From an uncultured Flavobacteriaceae bacterium (GTDB lineage: Bacteria; Bacteroidota; Bacteroidia; Flavobacteriales; Flavobacteriaceae), in the NCBI GenBank assembly GCA_934675205.1, contig CAKUPQ010000003.1, positions 124,001 through 188,000 of the forward strand: a stretch of 64,000 nucleotides of DNA, read 5' to 3'. The notes under the pieces were generated by a model. The model searched no databases and had not been told where the DNA came from. It saw only the letters and a program-made list of their open reading frames with translations. Positions within the stretch are counted from its first letter, which is position 1; every line of letters starts with the position of its first letter. Both the position numbers and the translations under genes were made by a program. Shown piece by piece: positions 51,209-59,640 of the stretch.

Positions 51209-52548
51209 TATGCTGTTAAGTTGTCATCTTCATCTTTTACTCTAAACACAAAAAGTGCTGCAATCAAAAACGAAATTCCACTGGTTACAATAGCAAAAAT
51301 CGGATTTCCGTTATAAAGGTATTTCACAACCAAACCGCCTATTAAAGCATTGATAATTTGGGGAATTACGATAAAAAAATTAAAAATACCCATATAAACT
51401 CCCATTTTTTTACCAGGGATAGATCCAGCTAAAATAGCATAAGGCATAGCCAATATGCTTGCCCAGGCAATTCCTACTCCTATCATAGAAGCAATCAACC
51501 AATAAGGAGTGGGAGCAAAGTAAACCGAAATAAGCCCTAAACCTCCGATAAATAATGAAATGGCGTGTGTGGATTTTCGACCTATTTTTTTAGCAATAAA
51601 AGGCAAAAAGAAAGCAAATATTGCTGATACTAAGTTATAGACTCCAAATAAAATTCCGACCCAGTCTCCTGCTTGTTGATAGGCGGAACTACTGCTGTCT
51701 GTCAGAGGCAGGTCGTAAACGTGGTGGGCAATAGCGGGTGTACTGAAAACCCACATTCCGAAGAGTCCGAACCAAGAAAAAAACTGCACCCAACTTAGTT
51801 GTTTCATCGTTTGGGGCATTTTAGCAAAATCTGAAAAAATGTTCAATAAACTTGTTTTTTCTTCTGTAGAAGTGATTTCTTCTTTGTCAAATTGAGCCAG
51901 TTCTTCGGGAGTATATTCTTTGGTTGTGCCTACTGTGATAAGGATAGAGCCTACCAAAACAACAGCTCCTATAATAAATGAGACAATTACATTAAAGGGT
52001 ACTCCTCCACTTTCGGAGTAATTAGAAACCCCAAACCAATTGCTCAAAACATAGGGCAGGGCAGAGCCTAAAACGGCTCCAATTCCTATCAACACGGTTT
52101 GAATACTAAAACCAAGTGTTCGTTGATCTGACGGAAGCATATCAGCTACTAAAGCCCTGAAAGGCTCCATAGCGATATTAAAAGAGGCATCCATAATCAT
52201 TAACATTCCTGCACCTACCCACAAAGCAGGCAGCATAGCGGTCAACATATCAGACTGAGGCATCAATACCAGACCGATAGCAGCCATAACCGCTCCGAAA
52301 AGGAAATAAGGCTTTCTTCGTCCGAATTTTGTCCAGGTTTTATCGGAATAATAACCAATTATTGGCTGAACAATAAGTCCCGTGAGCGGAGCTACAAGCC
52401 AAAACCACGAAAGGCTGTGTACATCGGCTCCAAAATTTTGAAGGATACGGCTGGCATTGGCATTTTGCAAGGCAAAACCCATTTGGATTCCGAGATACCC
52501 GAAACTCATATTCCAGATTTCCCAGAAACCTAACTTACGCTTTTTCAT
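51208..52548 (-). CDS. MFS sugar transporter (maltose/maltodextrin-type)
   Basis: The 446-residue protein has twelve predicted membrane helices and SLC45-type MFS motifs: GYYSDKTWTKFGRRKPYFLFG after helix 2, and an R-x-G-R-K repeat in helix 8. In this locus it is the likely inner-membrane carrier of maltose or short maltodextrins, followed by GH65 and beta-phosphoglucomutase. The stop overlaps the pgmB start. Substrate follows from gene order. Confidence 0.87.
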   Translation of the reverse strand: MKKRKLGFWEIWNMSFGYLGIQMGFALQNANASRILQNFGADVHSLSWFWLVAPLTGLIVQPIIGYYSDKTWTKFGRRKPYFLFGAVMAAIGLVLMPQSDMLTAMLPALWVGAGMLMIMDASFNIAMEPFRALVADMLPSDQRTLGFSIQTVLIGIGAVLGSALPYVLSNWFGVSNYSESGGVPFNVIVSFIIGAVVLVGSILITVGTTKEYTPEELAQFDKEEITSTEEKTSLLNIFSDFAKMPQTMKQLSWVQFFSWFGLFGMWVFSTPAIAHHVYDLPLTDSSSSAYQQAGDWVGILFGVYNLVSAIFAFFLPFIAKKIGRKSTHAISLFIGGLGLISVYFAPTPYWLIASMIGVGIAWASILAMPYAILAGSIPGKKMGVYMGIFNFFIVIPQIINALIGGLVVKYLYNGNPIFAIVTSGISFLIAALFVFRVKDEDDNLTA

Positions 52549-52574
52549 TATCGTAATTTATTGTTATACAATAC

Positions 52575-52594
52575 GATAAGCGTTTTTGCTTATC
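52575..52594. promoter_or_regulatory. Perfect inverted repeat in the MFS leader
   Basis: GATAAGC-GTTTTT-GCTTATC lies between the MFS start and its promoter on the minus strand. It could be an operator or a 5' leader hairpin. Confidence 0.4.
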
Positions 52595-52607
52595 AAGATT
52601 TATGAGT

Positions 52608-52627
52608 AGAAGTGAAAATATAAATCC
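52608..52627. repeat. 20-base repeat shared by MFS and susC upstream regions, copy 1
   Basis: AGAAGTGAAAATATAAATCC is identical to 53882-53901. It lies 60 bases upstream of the MFS start, downstream of the promoter at 52642. Confidence 0.65.
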
Positions 52628-52641
52628 TGATTATATGGTAG

Positions 52642-52649
52642 CAAATATA
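52642..52649 (-). promoter_or_regulatory. -7 promoter element for the MFS-pgmB-GH65 operon
   Basis: TATATTTG on the minus strand fits TAnnTTTG and lies about 94 bases before the MFS start codon. It is within the gap between the LacI stop and the MFS start. Confidence 0.5.
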
Positions 52650-52693
52650 GCAGTTAATTTTATATTGATTTGTTTTTTTGTCATAAATTTCAA

Positions 52694-53719
52694 CTACATC
52701 GTTGTAGTAGATTCCCGTTCTACCAAATGCGTTTCGATAACTTCCGTTCGGTATTGTTCTTCATTTTCTTCTTCAGATTCCAAGCGTTCGATGAGCATTT
52801 TGGCAGATTTTCTGCCCATTTCTATTCCGTTTTGGCTGATGGTTGTGATGCTGGGAGTGGAGTACTTGGAGATAATTCCGTCTGTAAAGCCAATTACCGA
52901 AAAATCATCGGGAACTTTTTTCCCGAGCTTGTGTGCTGCCTTGATTATGGTTACTGCAAATAGCTCGTTTACAGCAAACACAGCCTCGAAATCATTGCTT
53001 TTGACAAGTTCCTCAATTGGAGTGCTGCAATCTTCGATGTCTTCTATTTTCAGTATCAGATTCTCGTCTATTTTAATATGGTTATCTCTGAGTGCATTCA
53101 GATAACCTTCGGTTCTTAACTTTCCGACACTTACATAATCGACAGTCGAAATAAGGGCAATTTTTTTAAATCCTTTATTAATAAAGTGTTCCGTTACCGA
53201 ATAAGCAGCGTGAACGTCATCAATAATTACTTTATCACACAAAATATCGTTAGACACCCGGTCAAACATCACCACAGGCATTCCTTGTTTGATGACTTCG
53301 CTGATGTGATGATAGTCTTTTTTGGCTTGGGTTTCTTTGGAAAGGGACATTATAAATCCGTCAATACTTCCGTTGGCAAGCATTTCCATATTGATAATTT
53401 CCTTATCGAAAGATTCGTCCGAAAGGCAGATAATCACGTTATATCCCTTTTCGTTGGCAACCTGTTCTATACCCGTGATAACCATAGAGAAAAAATGATG
53501 CACGATTTCCGGAATGATAACTGCAATAGTTTTGGTCTTTCTGTTTTTCAGGCTCAAAGCGATATTGTTGGGCTTGTAATTGTACATTTTGGCAAAAGCC
53601 TGTACTTTTTGCTTGGTATCTTCGCTTATTTCGTGGCTGTCTTTCAGTGATTTAGATACGGTAGAAATGGAAACTTCCAATTCTTTTGCAATCTGTTTTA
53701 AGGTTACTTTTCTTTTCAT
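52694..53719 (-). CDS. LacI-family transcriptional regulator
   Basis: Start at ATG 53719 (MKRKVTLKQIAKELEVSIST), preferred because the helix-turn-helix begins at once; an upstream start adds 23 residues. The 341-residue protein has the LacI HTH (VTLKQIAKELEVSISTVSKSLKD), the hinge region NYKPNNIALSLKN, and a periplasmic-binding-protein-like core. It is probably a maltose-responsive regulator of the flanking operons. It lies between the MFS operon and susC. Confidence 0.9.
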   Translation of the reverse strand: MKRKVTLKQIAKELEVSISTVSKSLKDSHEISEDTKQKVQAFAKMYNYKPNNIALSLKNRKTKTIAVIIPEIVHHFFSMVITGIEQVANEKGYNVIICLSDESFDKEIINMEMLANGSIDGFIMSLSKETQAKKDYHHISEVIKQGMPVVMFDRVSNDILCDKVIIDDVHAAYSVTEHFINKGFKKIALISTVDYVSVGKLRTEGYLNALRDNHIKIDENLILKIEDIEDCSTPIEELVKSNDFEAVFAVNELFAVTIIKAAHKLGKKVPDDFSVIGFTDGIISKYSTPSITTISQNGIEMGRKSAKMLIERLESEEENEEQYRTEVIETHLVERESTTTM

Positions 53720-53813
53720 AAAACCTAATTTGACAATAAAAATAGGATTTATTTTTGTTTTGGTAAATTTTATTACCGTAAAATTCACTTTTTCCGAAAG
53801 TTGTAAACACTAC

Positions 53814-53830
53814 AACGTTTTCGTAACGTT
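53814..53830. promoter_or_regulatory. Candidate LacI-family operator upstream of susC
   Basis: AACGTT occurs twice within 17 bases (AACGTTTTCGTAACGTT). A central CG flanked by A/T-rich halves is the core of many LacI-family sites. It is in the lacI-susC gap, about 100 bases from the susC start. Confidence 0.35.
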
Positions 53831-53881
53831 TTATTAACAAGAAGTTTTTTGGTTAGGTAAAATTTACATATTTTTAACATC

Positions 53882-53901
53882 AGAAGTGAAAATATAAATC
53901 C
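53882..53901. repeat. 20-base repeat shared by MFS and susC upstream regions, copy 2
   Basis: AGAAGTGAAAATATAAATCC ends 30 bases before the susC ATG. Both copies lie in the upstream region of an operon in this locus, in opposite orientation relative to the genes. Confidence 0.65.
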
Positions 53902-53931
53902 ATTAACAAACTTTTAACCTAAACAAAATGT

Positions 53932-56832
53932 ATGAAAACAATCTATGAAAAAATGTTGTTTTTACTGTTGTTGTTTCCTGTCGGGCTTTGGGCTCAAAGT
54001 ACGGTAAAGGGAACAGTAACAGACAAAGCATCAGGACAGACACTTCCCGGTGTAAGCGTGATTATTCAAGGCTCTGCAACAGGAACTTCGACAGATTTGG
54101 ATGGGAATTTTTCCTTGTCGAATGTTAAACAGGGAGATGTTATTAATTTTTCCTATTTAGGATTCACAACGCATACTGTAACCTATCAGAATCAACAAGA
54201 ATTATGGATTCAGCTCGTAGAAGATGCTTCGATGATTGACGAAGTCGTAATAATCGGGTATGGTTCGGTTCGTAAACAAGATGCGACAGGTTCGGTTAGT
54301 ACGGTTACTTCCAAAGATTTCGTTAAAGGTCCTGTTGTGGCAGCTGACCAAATGATTCAGGGAAAAGTAGCCGGAGTACAGGTTACCAATGGAGGAGGAG
54401 CACCCGGAGAGGGAGCTATGATTCGCATCAGACAAGGCTCGTCTTTGAATGCGAATAATGACCCTCTGATTGTAATTGACGGAATTCCTGTTGGAGCAGA
54501 TAACAAAGGAGGAAGAAACCCTTTGGCAACTATCAATCAGAACGACATCGAAAGCGTTACGATTCTGAAAGATGCTTCTGCAACAGCTATTTACGGGTCG
54601 AGAGCTTCTAATGGTGTGATTATCATCACGACCAAAAAAGGTAAAAGCGGAGAAGTAAAAGTAAGCTATACAGGAAATGTTTCTTATAGTGAAGTGGCTG
54701 ACAGAGTAGATGTTTTGTCGGCAGACCAATTAAGAAATTATGTTAATACGTATGGTAGCCCTGACAGACAGGCATTACTAGGAACTGCAAACACAGATTG
54801 GCAGGACGAAATTTATCGTACAGCACTCGGAACAGACCATAGTATTGCTTTATCGGGAGGAACTGATAATCTGACGTACAGAGTTTCAACAGGTTTGACC
54901 GATATGCAGGGAATCCTGAAAAAAGATAACTTTAACAGAACTACGTTAGGTGTTAATCTGGTAGGAGATTTCTTCGATAATCATTTGAAAATAGAATTGA
55001 ACAATAAGAGTTCGGTTATCAAAAATAAGTATGGAGAAAGAGAAGCGGTAGGAGCAGCTCTTGCTTTTGACCCTACGCAAAACATCAAAAATCCTGACGG
55101 GACCTATTTTCAGTGGAATCAACAATTAGCAAGTCAAAATCCGTTGGCTTTGCTTGAGCAGTCCAACCATTTCGGACACCATTTCAGAAGTATGGGGAAT
55201 ATTCAGACGGAATATAAATTACACTTTTTCCCTGATTTAAAAGCAGTTGCTAATTTCGGATACGATTATACACAAGGTAAAAGCTGGGGAGGATTTGATT
55301 CAGATTATGCTTACCAAAACAAAGATGCATTCTACGAGTCAAAAGCTGAAAGCAAAAACCGACTTATGGATTTGTATCTGAACTACAAAAAAGAAATAGG
55401 TGCTTTTGACGGTTTTGTTGAATTGACAGCCGGTTATAACTATCAGAATTTTGATTATATTTTCCCTGAAAGTTATAATCGTAATCTTGCGGGAGTTGAA
55501 TCTTTTGGCTCTGCATCTCGAACAGGCTATAACTTACAGTCGTATTTCGGTAGAGGTATTTTCAATTTTTATGACAAATATATCTTGACTGCTACCATAA
55601 GACGGGACGGAACTTCGAGATTTGCTCCTGAATACAGATGGTCAAATTTCCCTTCGGCTGCATTGGCTTGGAAAGTGGATAAAGAAAACTTTTTAGCTAA
55701 TGTAAATGCCGTTTCGGAACTAAAAGTTCGTTTGGGTTGGGGGATCACAGGACAACAGGACATCGGAACGCTTTATCCGTCATTACAGACCTATTTGATT
55801 TCTGACCCGCAATCTCAATATCAACTGGGTAATCAGTTTTTCCCTACCGTTCGTCCGCAACAGTACAATCCGAACTTGAAATGGGAAGAAACCGAAACCC
55901 GAAACATCGGATTGGATTTCGGATTCTTTGAAAACAGACTGACCGGTAGCTTTGATGTTTACGAAAAAAGAACAAAAGATTTATTGGCTTATATCCCGAA
56001 TCCGCCATTCTATGGCTTTTCAAACTACGATAACTACAACATCGGAAAAATGAAAAATCAAGGTATCGAAATTGCAGCAGAAGTTGTAGCGGTAAGAAAT
56101 GAAGATTGGAATATTGCCCTTGGAGGAAATGTTACACTTCAAAACTCTGAAATCACAGGCTTGATTGACGGAGCTCCAAAATTCGGAATGACAACAGGAG
56201 GAATTGACGGAGGTGTTGACAATCAGATTCAACGTCATCAGGTAGGATATGCTCCTAATGCTTTCTTTGTGTATGAACAGGCTTATGGAGCAGACGGAAA
56301 ACCGATAGACGGAGTATTTATTGACAGAAACGGAGACGGAGTAATTACTCCTGATGACCAATATCTTTACAGAAAGCCACAGGCAGATGTTTTCTATGGT
56401 TTATATGCTACTATAAGCTACAAAAACTGGGATTTCTCGACTTCGTGGAGAGGAAGCTGGGGGAATTACAACTACAATAACGTAGATTCTAATTTAGGTT
56501 GGAGCAATCAGGTATTGATACGAAATACAGATTTAGGAAATGCGACTACTGAGCTTTTGAATACAAATTTCAGCTATGCAGGTTCAGAAAGATATTTATC
56601 GGATTATTACATTCAGGACGCATCGTTTATCAGAATGGATAACATAACGGTTGCTTATACGTTCCACAATTTCTTAGGAACAAATGCAGATGCAAAACTA
56701 TCTTTGGGAGGACAGAATCTGATATTGATAACGGACTACAAAGGGCTTGACCCTGAAATCAATAATGGTATTGATAAGACGATATACCCAAGACCAAGAA
56801 TGTACACTTTGGGATTAAATGTAAACTTTTAA
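53932..56832 (+). CDS. susC: SusC/RagA-family TonB-dependent outer membrane transporter
   Basis: The 966-residue protein has a signal peptide (about residues 1-21), a carboxypeptidase-like N-terminal domain (GTVTDKASGQTLPGVSVIIQ), a plug domain (GYGSVRKQDATGSVSTV and LKDASATAIYGSRASNGVII) and a large beta barrel ending YTLGLNVNF. It imports oligosaccharides together with the SusD partner encoded 12 bases downstream. The operon is flanked upstream by the LacI gene. Confidence 0.96.
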   Translation: MKTIYEKMLFLLLLFPVGLWAQSTVKGTVTDKASGQTLPGVSVIIQGSATGTSTDLDGNFSLSNVKQGDVINFSYLGFTTHTVTYQNQQELWIQLVEDASMIDEVVIIGYGSVRKQDATGSVSTVTSKDFVKGPVVAADQMIQGKVAGVQVTNGGGAPGEGAMIRIRQGSSLNANNDPLIVIDGIPVGADNKGGRNPLATINQNDIESVTILKDASATAIYGSRASNGVIIITTKKGKSGEVKVSYTGNVSYSEVADRVDVLSADQLRNYVNTYGSPDRQALLGTANTDWQDEIYRTALGTDHSIALSGGTDNLTYRVSTGLTDMQGILKKDNFNRTTLGVNLVGDFFDNHLKIELNNKSSVIKNKYGEREAVGAALAFDPTQNIKNPDGTYFQWNQQLASQNPLALLEQSNHFGHHFRSMGNIQTEYKLHFFPDLKAVANFGYDYTQGKSWGGFDSDYAYQNKDAFYESKAESKNRLMDLYLNYKKEIGAFDGFVELTAGYNYQNFDYIFPESYNRNLAGVESFGSASRTGYNLQSYFGRGIFNFYDKYILTATIRRDGTSRFAPEYRWSNFPSAALAWKVDKENFLANVNAVSELKVRLGWGITGQQDIGTLYPSLQTYLISDPQSQYQLGNQFFPTVRPQQYNPNLKWEETETRNIGLDFGFFENRLTGSFDVYEKRTKDLLAYIPNPPFYGFSNYDNYNIGKMKNQGIEIAAEVVAVRNEDWNIALGGNVTLQNSEITGLIDGAPKFGMTTGGIDGGVDNQIQRHQVGYAPNAFFVYEQAYGADGKPIDGVFIDRNGDGVITPDDQYLYRKPQADVFYGLYATISYKNWDFSTSWRGSWGNYNYNNVDSNLGWSNQVLIRNTDLGNATTELLNTNFSYAGSERYLSDYYIQDASFIRMDNITVAYTFHNFLGTNADAKLSLGGQNLILITDYKGLDPEINNGIDKTIYPRPRMYTLGLNVNF

Positions 56833-56844
56833 AAGTAAAAGACT

Positions 56845-58440
56845 ATGAAGAATTTAAAAATTAAATTATTGGGATTTTTCTCTGTTTGCTTGTTTTTGAC
56901 TTCGTGTACTGATGAATTGGATACGAAACCTGAAGGAACACAGCAGACAGCAGAAGAATTGTATGCAGATCCTGCAACATACAAAATGTTTTTGGCAAAA
57001 TTGTATGCAGGACACGCAACCACAGGACAGCAAGGACCTGCAGGAGCAGGAGATCTTGCAGGAATTGATGAGGGTTTCAGCTCTTATGTAAGAAATTACT
57101 GGAACTTTCAGGAGCTGACTACAGACGAGGCTATTATGGCTTGGAATGACGCTACGATTAAAGATTTTCACTACCATACCTGGGCAGCTTCGGACGGATT
57201 TATCAAAGCTACTTTTTACAGACTAGCTTATCAGGTAAATAACTGTAACGAGTTTTTAAGACAAACCGAAGACGACAAACTCGATAGCAGAGGAGTTTCG
57301 GGAAGTTTGAGAGAAGAAATCAAAATATTCAGAGCAGAGGCTCGTTTTTTGAGAGCGTTGAGCTATTGGCATCTTATTGATTTGTTCGGAGGTGCGTCAT
57401 TGACTACGGAAGACAGCCCTACTACGTTCTTTCTTCCGGATTACGCATCAAGAGCAGAGCTTTTTGACTTTGTGGAGCAGGAACTTATAGCAATGGACGA
57501 AGATTTGGCAGCACCCAACTCGAACGAGCAGTTCAGAATAGATAAAGCGGCTGCTTGGATGTTGAGAGCAAAATTATATATGAATGCACAGGTGTATGTC
57601 GGAACAAACCGATATACTGATGCGATGTCGTATATTAACAAGGTAATCAACGAAACATCATACACTCTGCACAATGATTATCGTCAACTGTTTTTAGCGG
57701 ATAACGATACGAATGGAGCTCAAAATGAATTTATTTATGCTGTTGCTTTTGACGGATTAAATACCAAAACTTTCGGAGGAACGTCTTTCTTGGTACACGC
57801 AGCAGTAGGAGGAAGTATGAATGCAGCAGAATTTGGAATCAACGGAGGTTGGGCAGGAATCCGCACAACATCAGCTTTTGTGTCTAAATTTGACGGAATG
57901 GATAACGATTTGCGTAAGCAGTTCCACACAGACGGACAAACATTGGATATAGCTGATGTAGGTAATTTTACACACGGATATGCGGTTGCCAAATGGAGAA
58001 ATGTGGACAGCTTTGGGAATCAAGGCTCTGATGCTACGGGAGATTTCGTAGATACGGATTATCCTGTTTTCCGATTGGCAGATGCGTATTTGATGTATGC
58101 GGAATGTTTCGTAAGAGAAGCAGGAGGAGATGCCTCAACAGCAGTAGGTTATATCAACGCATTAAGACAGAGAGCTTACGGAAGTACAGCAGGAAATATC
58201 TCGTCAAGTCAGTTGAATTTAGATTTTATTCTGGACGAAAGAGCAAGAGAATTGCATTGGGAAGGACACAGAAGAACGGATTTAATCCGATTCGGAAAAT
58301 TCACAGGAAGTTCGTACATCTGGGCTTGGAAAGGAAATGTTCCTTCGGGAGCTCCGACAGCTTCGTACAGAAATCTGTTCCCAATTCCGCAAGATGCTAT
58401 TTCGGTAAATCCGAAACTGATTCAGAATGTGGGTTATTAA
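56845..58440 (+). CDS. susD: SusD/RagB-family outer membrane glycan-binding lipoprotein
   Basis: A lipoprotein signal (FLTSCTDELDTKPEG) is followed by a helical TPR-type body with SusD family signatures, including FRAEARFLRALSYWHLIDLFGG and LDERARELHWEGHRRTDLIRFG. At 531 residues it is standard. It caps the SusC barrel and binds maltodextrin at the cell surface. The gene lies 12 bases after susC. Confidence 0.95.
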   Translation: MKNLKIKLLGFFSVCLFLTSCTDELDTKPEGTQQTAEELYADPATYKMFLAKLYAGHATTGQQGPAGAGDLAGIDEGFSSYVRNYWNFQELTTDEAIMAWNDATIKDFHYHTWAASDGFIKATFYRLAYQVNNCNEFLRQTEDDKLDSRGVSGSLREEIKIFRAEARFLRALSYWHLIDLFGGASLTTEDSPTTFFLPDYASRAELFDFVEQELIAMDEDLAAPNSNEQFRIDKAAAWMLRAKLYMNAQVYVGTNRYTDAMSYINKVINETSYTLHNDYRQLFLADNDTNGAQNEFIYAVAFDGLNTKTFGGTSFLVHAAVGGSMNAAEFGINGGWAGIRTTSAFVSKFDGMDNDLRKQFHTDGQTLDIADVGNFTHGYAVAKWRNVDSFGNQGSDATGDFVDTDYPVFRLADAYLMYAECFVREAGGDASTAVGYINALRQRAYGSTAGNISSSQLNLDFILDERARELHWEGHRRTDLIRFGKFTGSSYIWAWKGNVPSGAPTASYRNLFPIPQDAISVNPKLIQNVGY

Positions 58441-58471
58441 TCAAAAATGTAAATTATAAAATAAAATCAAT

Positions 58472-59584
58472 ATGAAAAATATAGCTAAATCAATATTCGT
58501 TTTGTTAGGTGTTCTTGCCGTGTCGTGCAGCACCGATGATGTACAGGACAGACCTGTAATCGAGGGAGTTGCAGCCCCTGTATTGTCTGCTCCGCAAGAT
58601 GGAACAGGTTATACCTTATTACTTGAAAATGCTTCTGCACAGGCTGAAAGATTTGTTTGGTCAGCAGCCGATTACAATGGAGCTGTTGCTGTCAGCTATG
58701 CAGTTGAAATGGACGTAGCAGGAGGAGATTTTTCCGAGCCACAGCTTTTGGGAGGAACTTCGGGAGATTTGCATTTTGCCATTACTACAGCAGATTTGAA
58801 CATTGCAGTCATTGCTTTGGGAGCAGTTGTAGAGCCTGAACCTGAAGCGGCAACTTATGATATAAGAGTAGTATCTGATGCTAACGGATTCAGCCCGATG
58901 ACGTCAAATGTTGTTACGATTACCGTAACTCCTTATAATGCAGTAATTCCTGACCCTCAATTATATCTTGTAGGAGGTGTTCAAAATCACTATGGTTTAC
59001 CGGATTGGGATACAGGAACAGCTATTCCAATGCGATATATCGGGGACGGAGCTACAAATGTTTTTGAGGCTTATGTAATAGTTGGAGCTAATGAAGGGTT
59101 CAAATTCATCGGACAACAAGGTTCTTGGGATAATGGAAACTACGGAGTAATCGGAGGTGCTCAGGACGGAAATCTTGAAAATTCAGGAGGAAGTAGTGAC
59201 CTTAAAGTAGCTGAAACAGACGGAGACGGATTGTATTACGTTTGGGTAGATATAGATAATCTGACTTACAAAGCTGTAAAAATGGAATGGGGTCTTATTG
59301 GAGAAGCTACACCTAATGGTTGGAACGGAGAAACACCGATGACTTACGATTTTGCTACGAATCAATATTCTTTCAATGGCTCGTTATCAGCAGGAGAAAT
59401 GAAGTTCCGTTCAGCAAATACAGGTAATTTTATGGAGTTGGGAGATTGGGCTTTCAATGTTGGAAACAGTGACCCTGCAACAGCTTATGACCAAAATGCT
59501 CCGAACTTTTCGGTAAGCGGAGGAAACGTTGATTTGAGCATAGAAATTCATTTTGACGGAACAGTTACCGTAAGCGGTTTGTAG
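58472..59584 (+). CDS. susE: SusE-like outer membrane starch-binding lipoprotein
   Basis: The signal ends VLAVSCSTDD with the lipidated Cys at about residue 19. The mature protein has an N-terminal Ig-like SusE domain (APVLSAPQDGTGYTLLLENA) and two C-terminal carbohydrate-binding-module-like repeats, one near PDPQLYLVGGVQNHYGLPDW and a second near WGLIGEATPNGW. SusE and SusF fix starch at the surface. A terminator follows. Confidence 0.85.
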   Translation: MKNIAKSIFVLLGVLAVSCSTDDVQDRPVIEGVAAPVLSAPQDGTGYTLLLENASAQAERFVWSAADYNGAVAVSYAVEMDVAGGDFSEPQLLGGTSGDLHFAITTADLNIAVIALGAVVEPEPEAATYDIRVVSDANGFSPMTSNVVTITVTPYNAVIPDPQLYLVGGVQNHYGLPDWDTGTAIPMRYIGDGATNVFEAYVIVGANEGFKFIGQQGSWDNGNYGVIGGAQDGNLENSGGSSDLKVAETDGDGLYYVWVDIDNLTYKAVKMEWGLIGEATPNGWNGETPMTYDFATNQYSFNGSLSAGEMKFRSANTGNFMELGDWAFNVGNSDPATAYDQNAPNFSVSGGNVDLSIEIHFDGTVTVSGL

Positions 59585-59595
59585 AAATAATTTTT

Positions 59596-59628
59596 AAAGG
59601 CTGTCTGAAATTTCAGACAGCTTTTTTT
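59596..59628 (+). terminator. Hairpin terminator after the SusE gene
   Basis: AAAGGCTGTCTGAAA pairs with TTTCAGACAGCTTT and ends in a T run. It separates susCDE from the amylase gene, which may therefore be partly read-through or have its own promoter. Confidence 0.85.
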
Positions 59629-59640
59629 AATCAAATATTT

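Noticed and set aside
52602..53105. Plus-strand open frame opposite the LacI gene
   Set aside because: Antisense to a clear LacI protein with Ser/Ile-rich translation; its start lies in the regulatory repeat.
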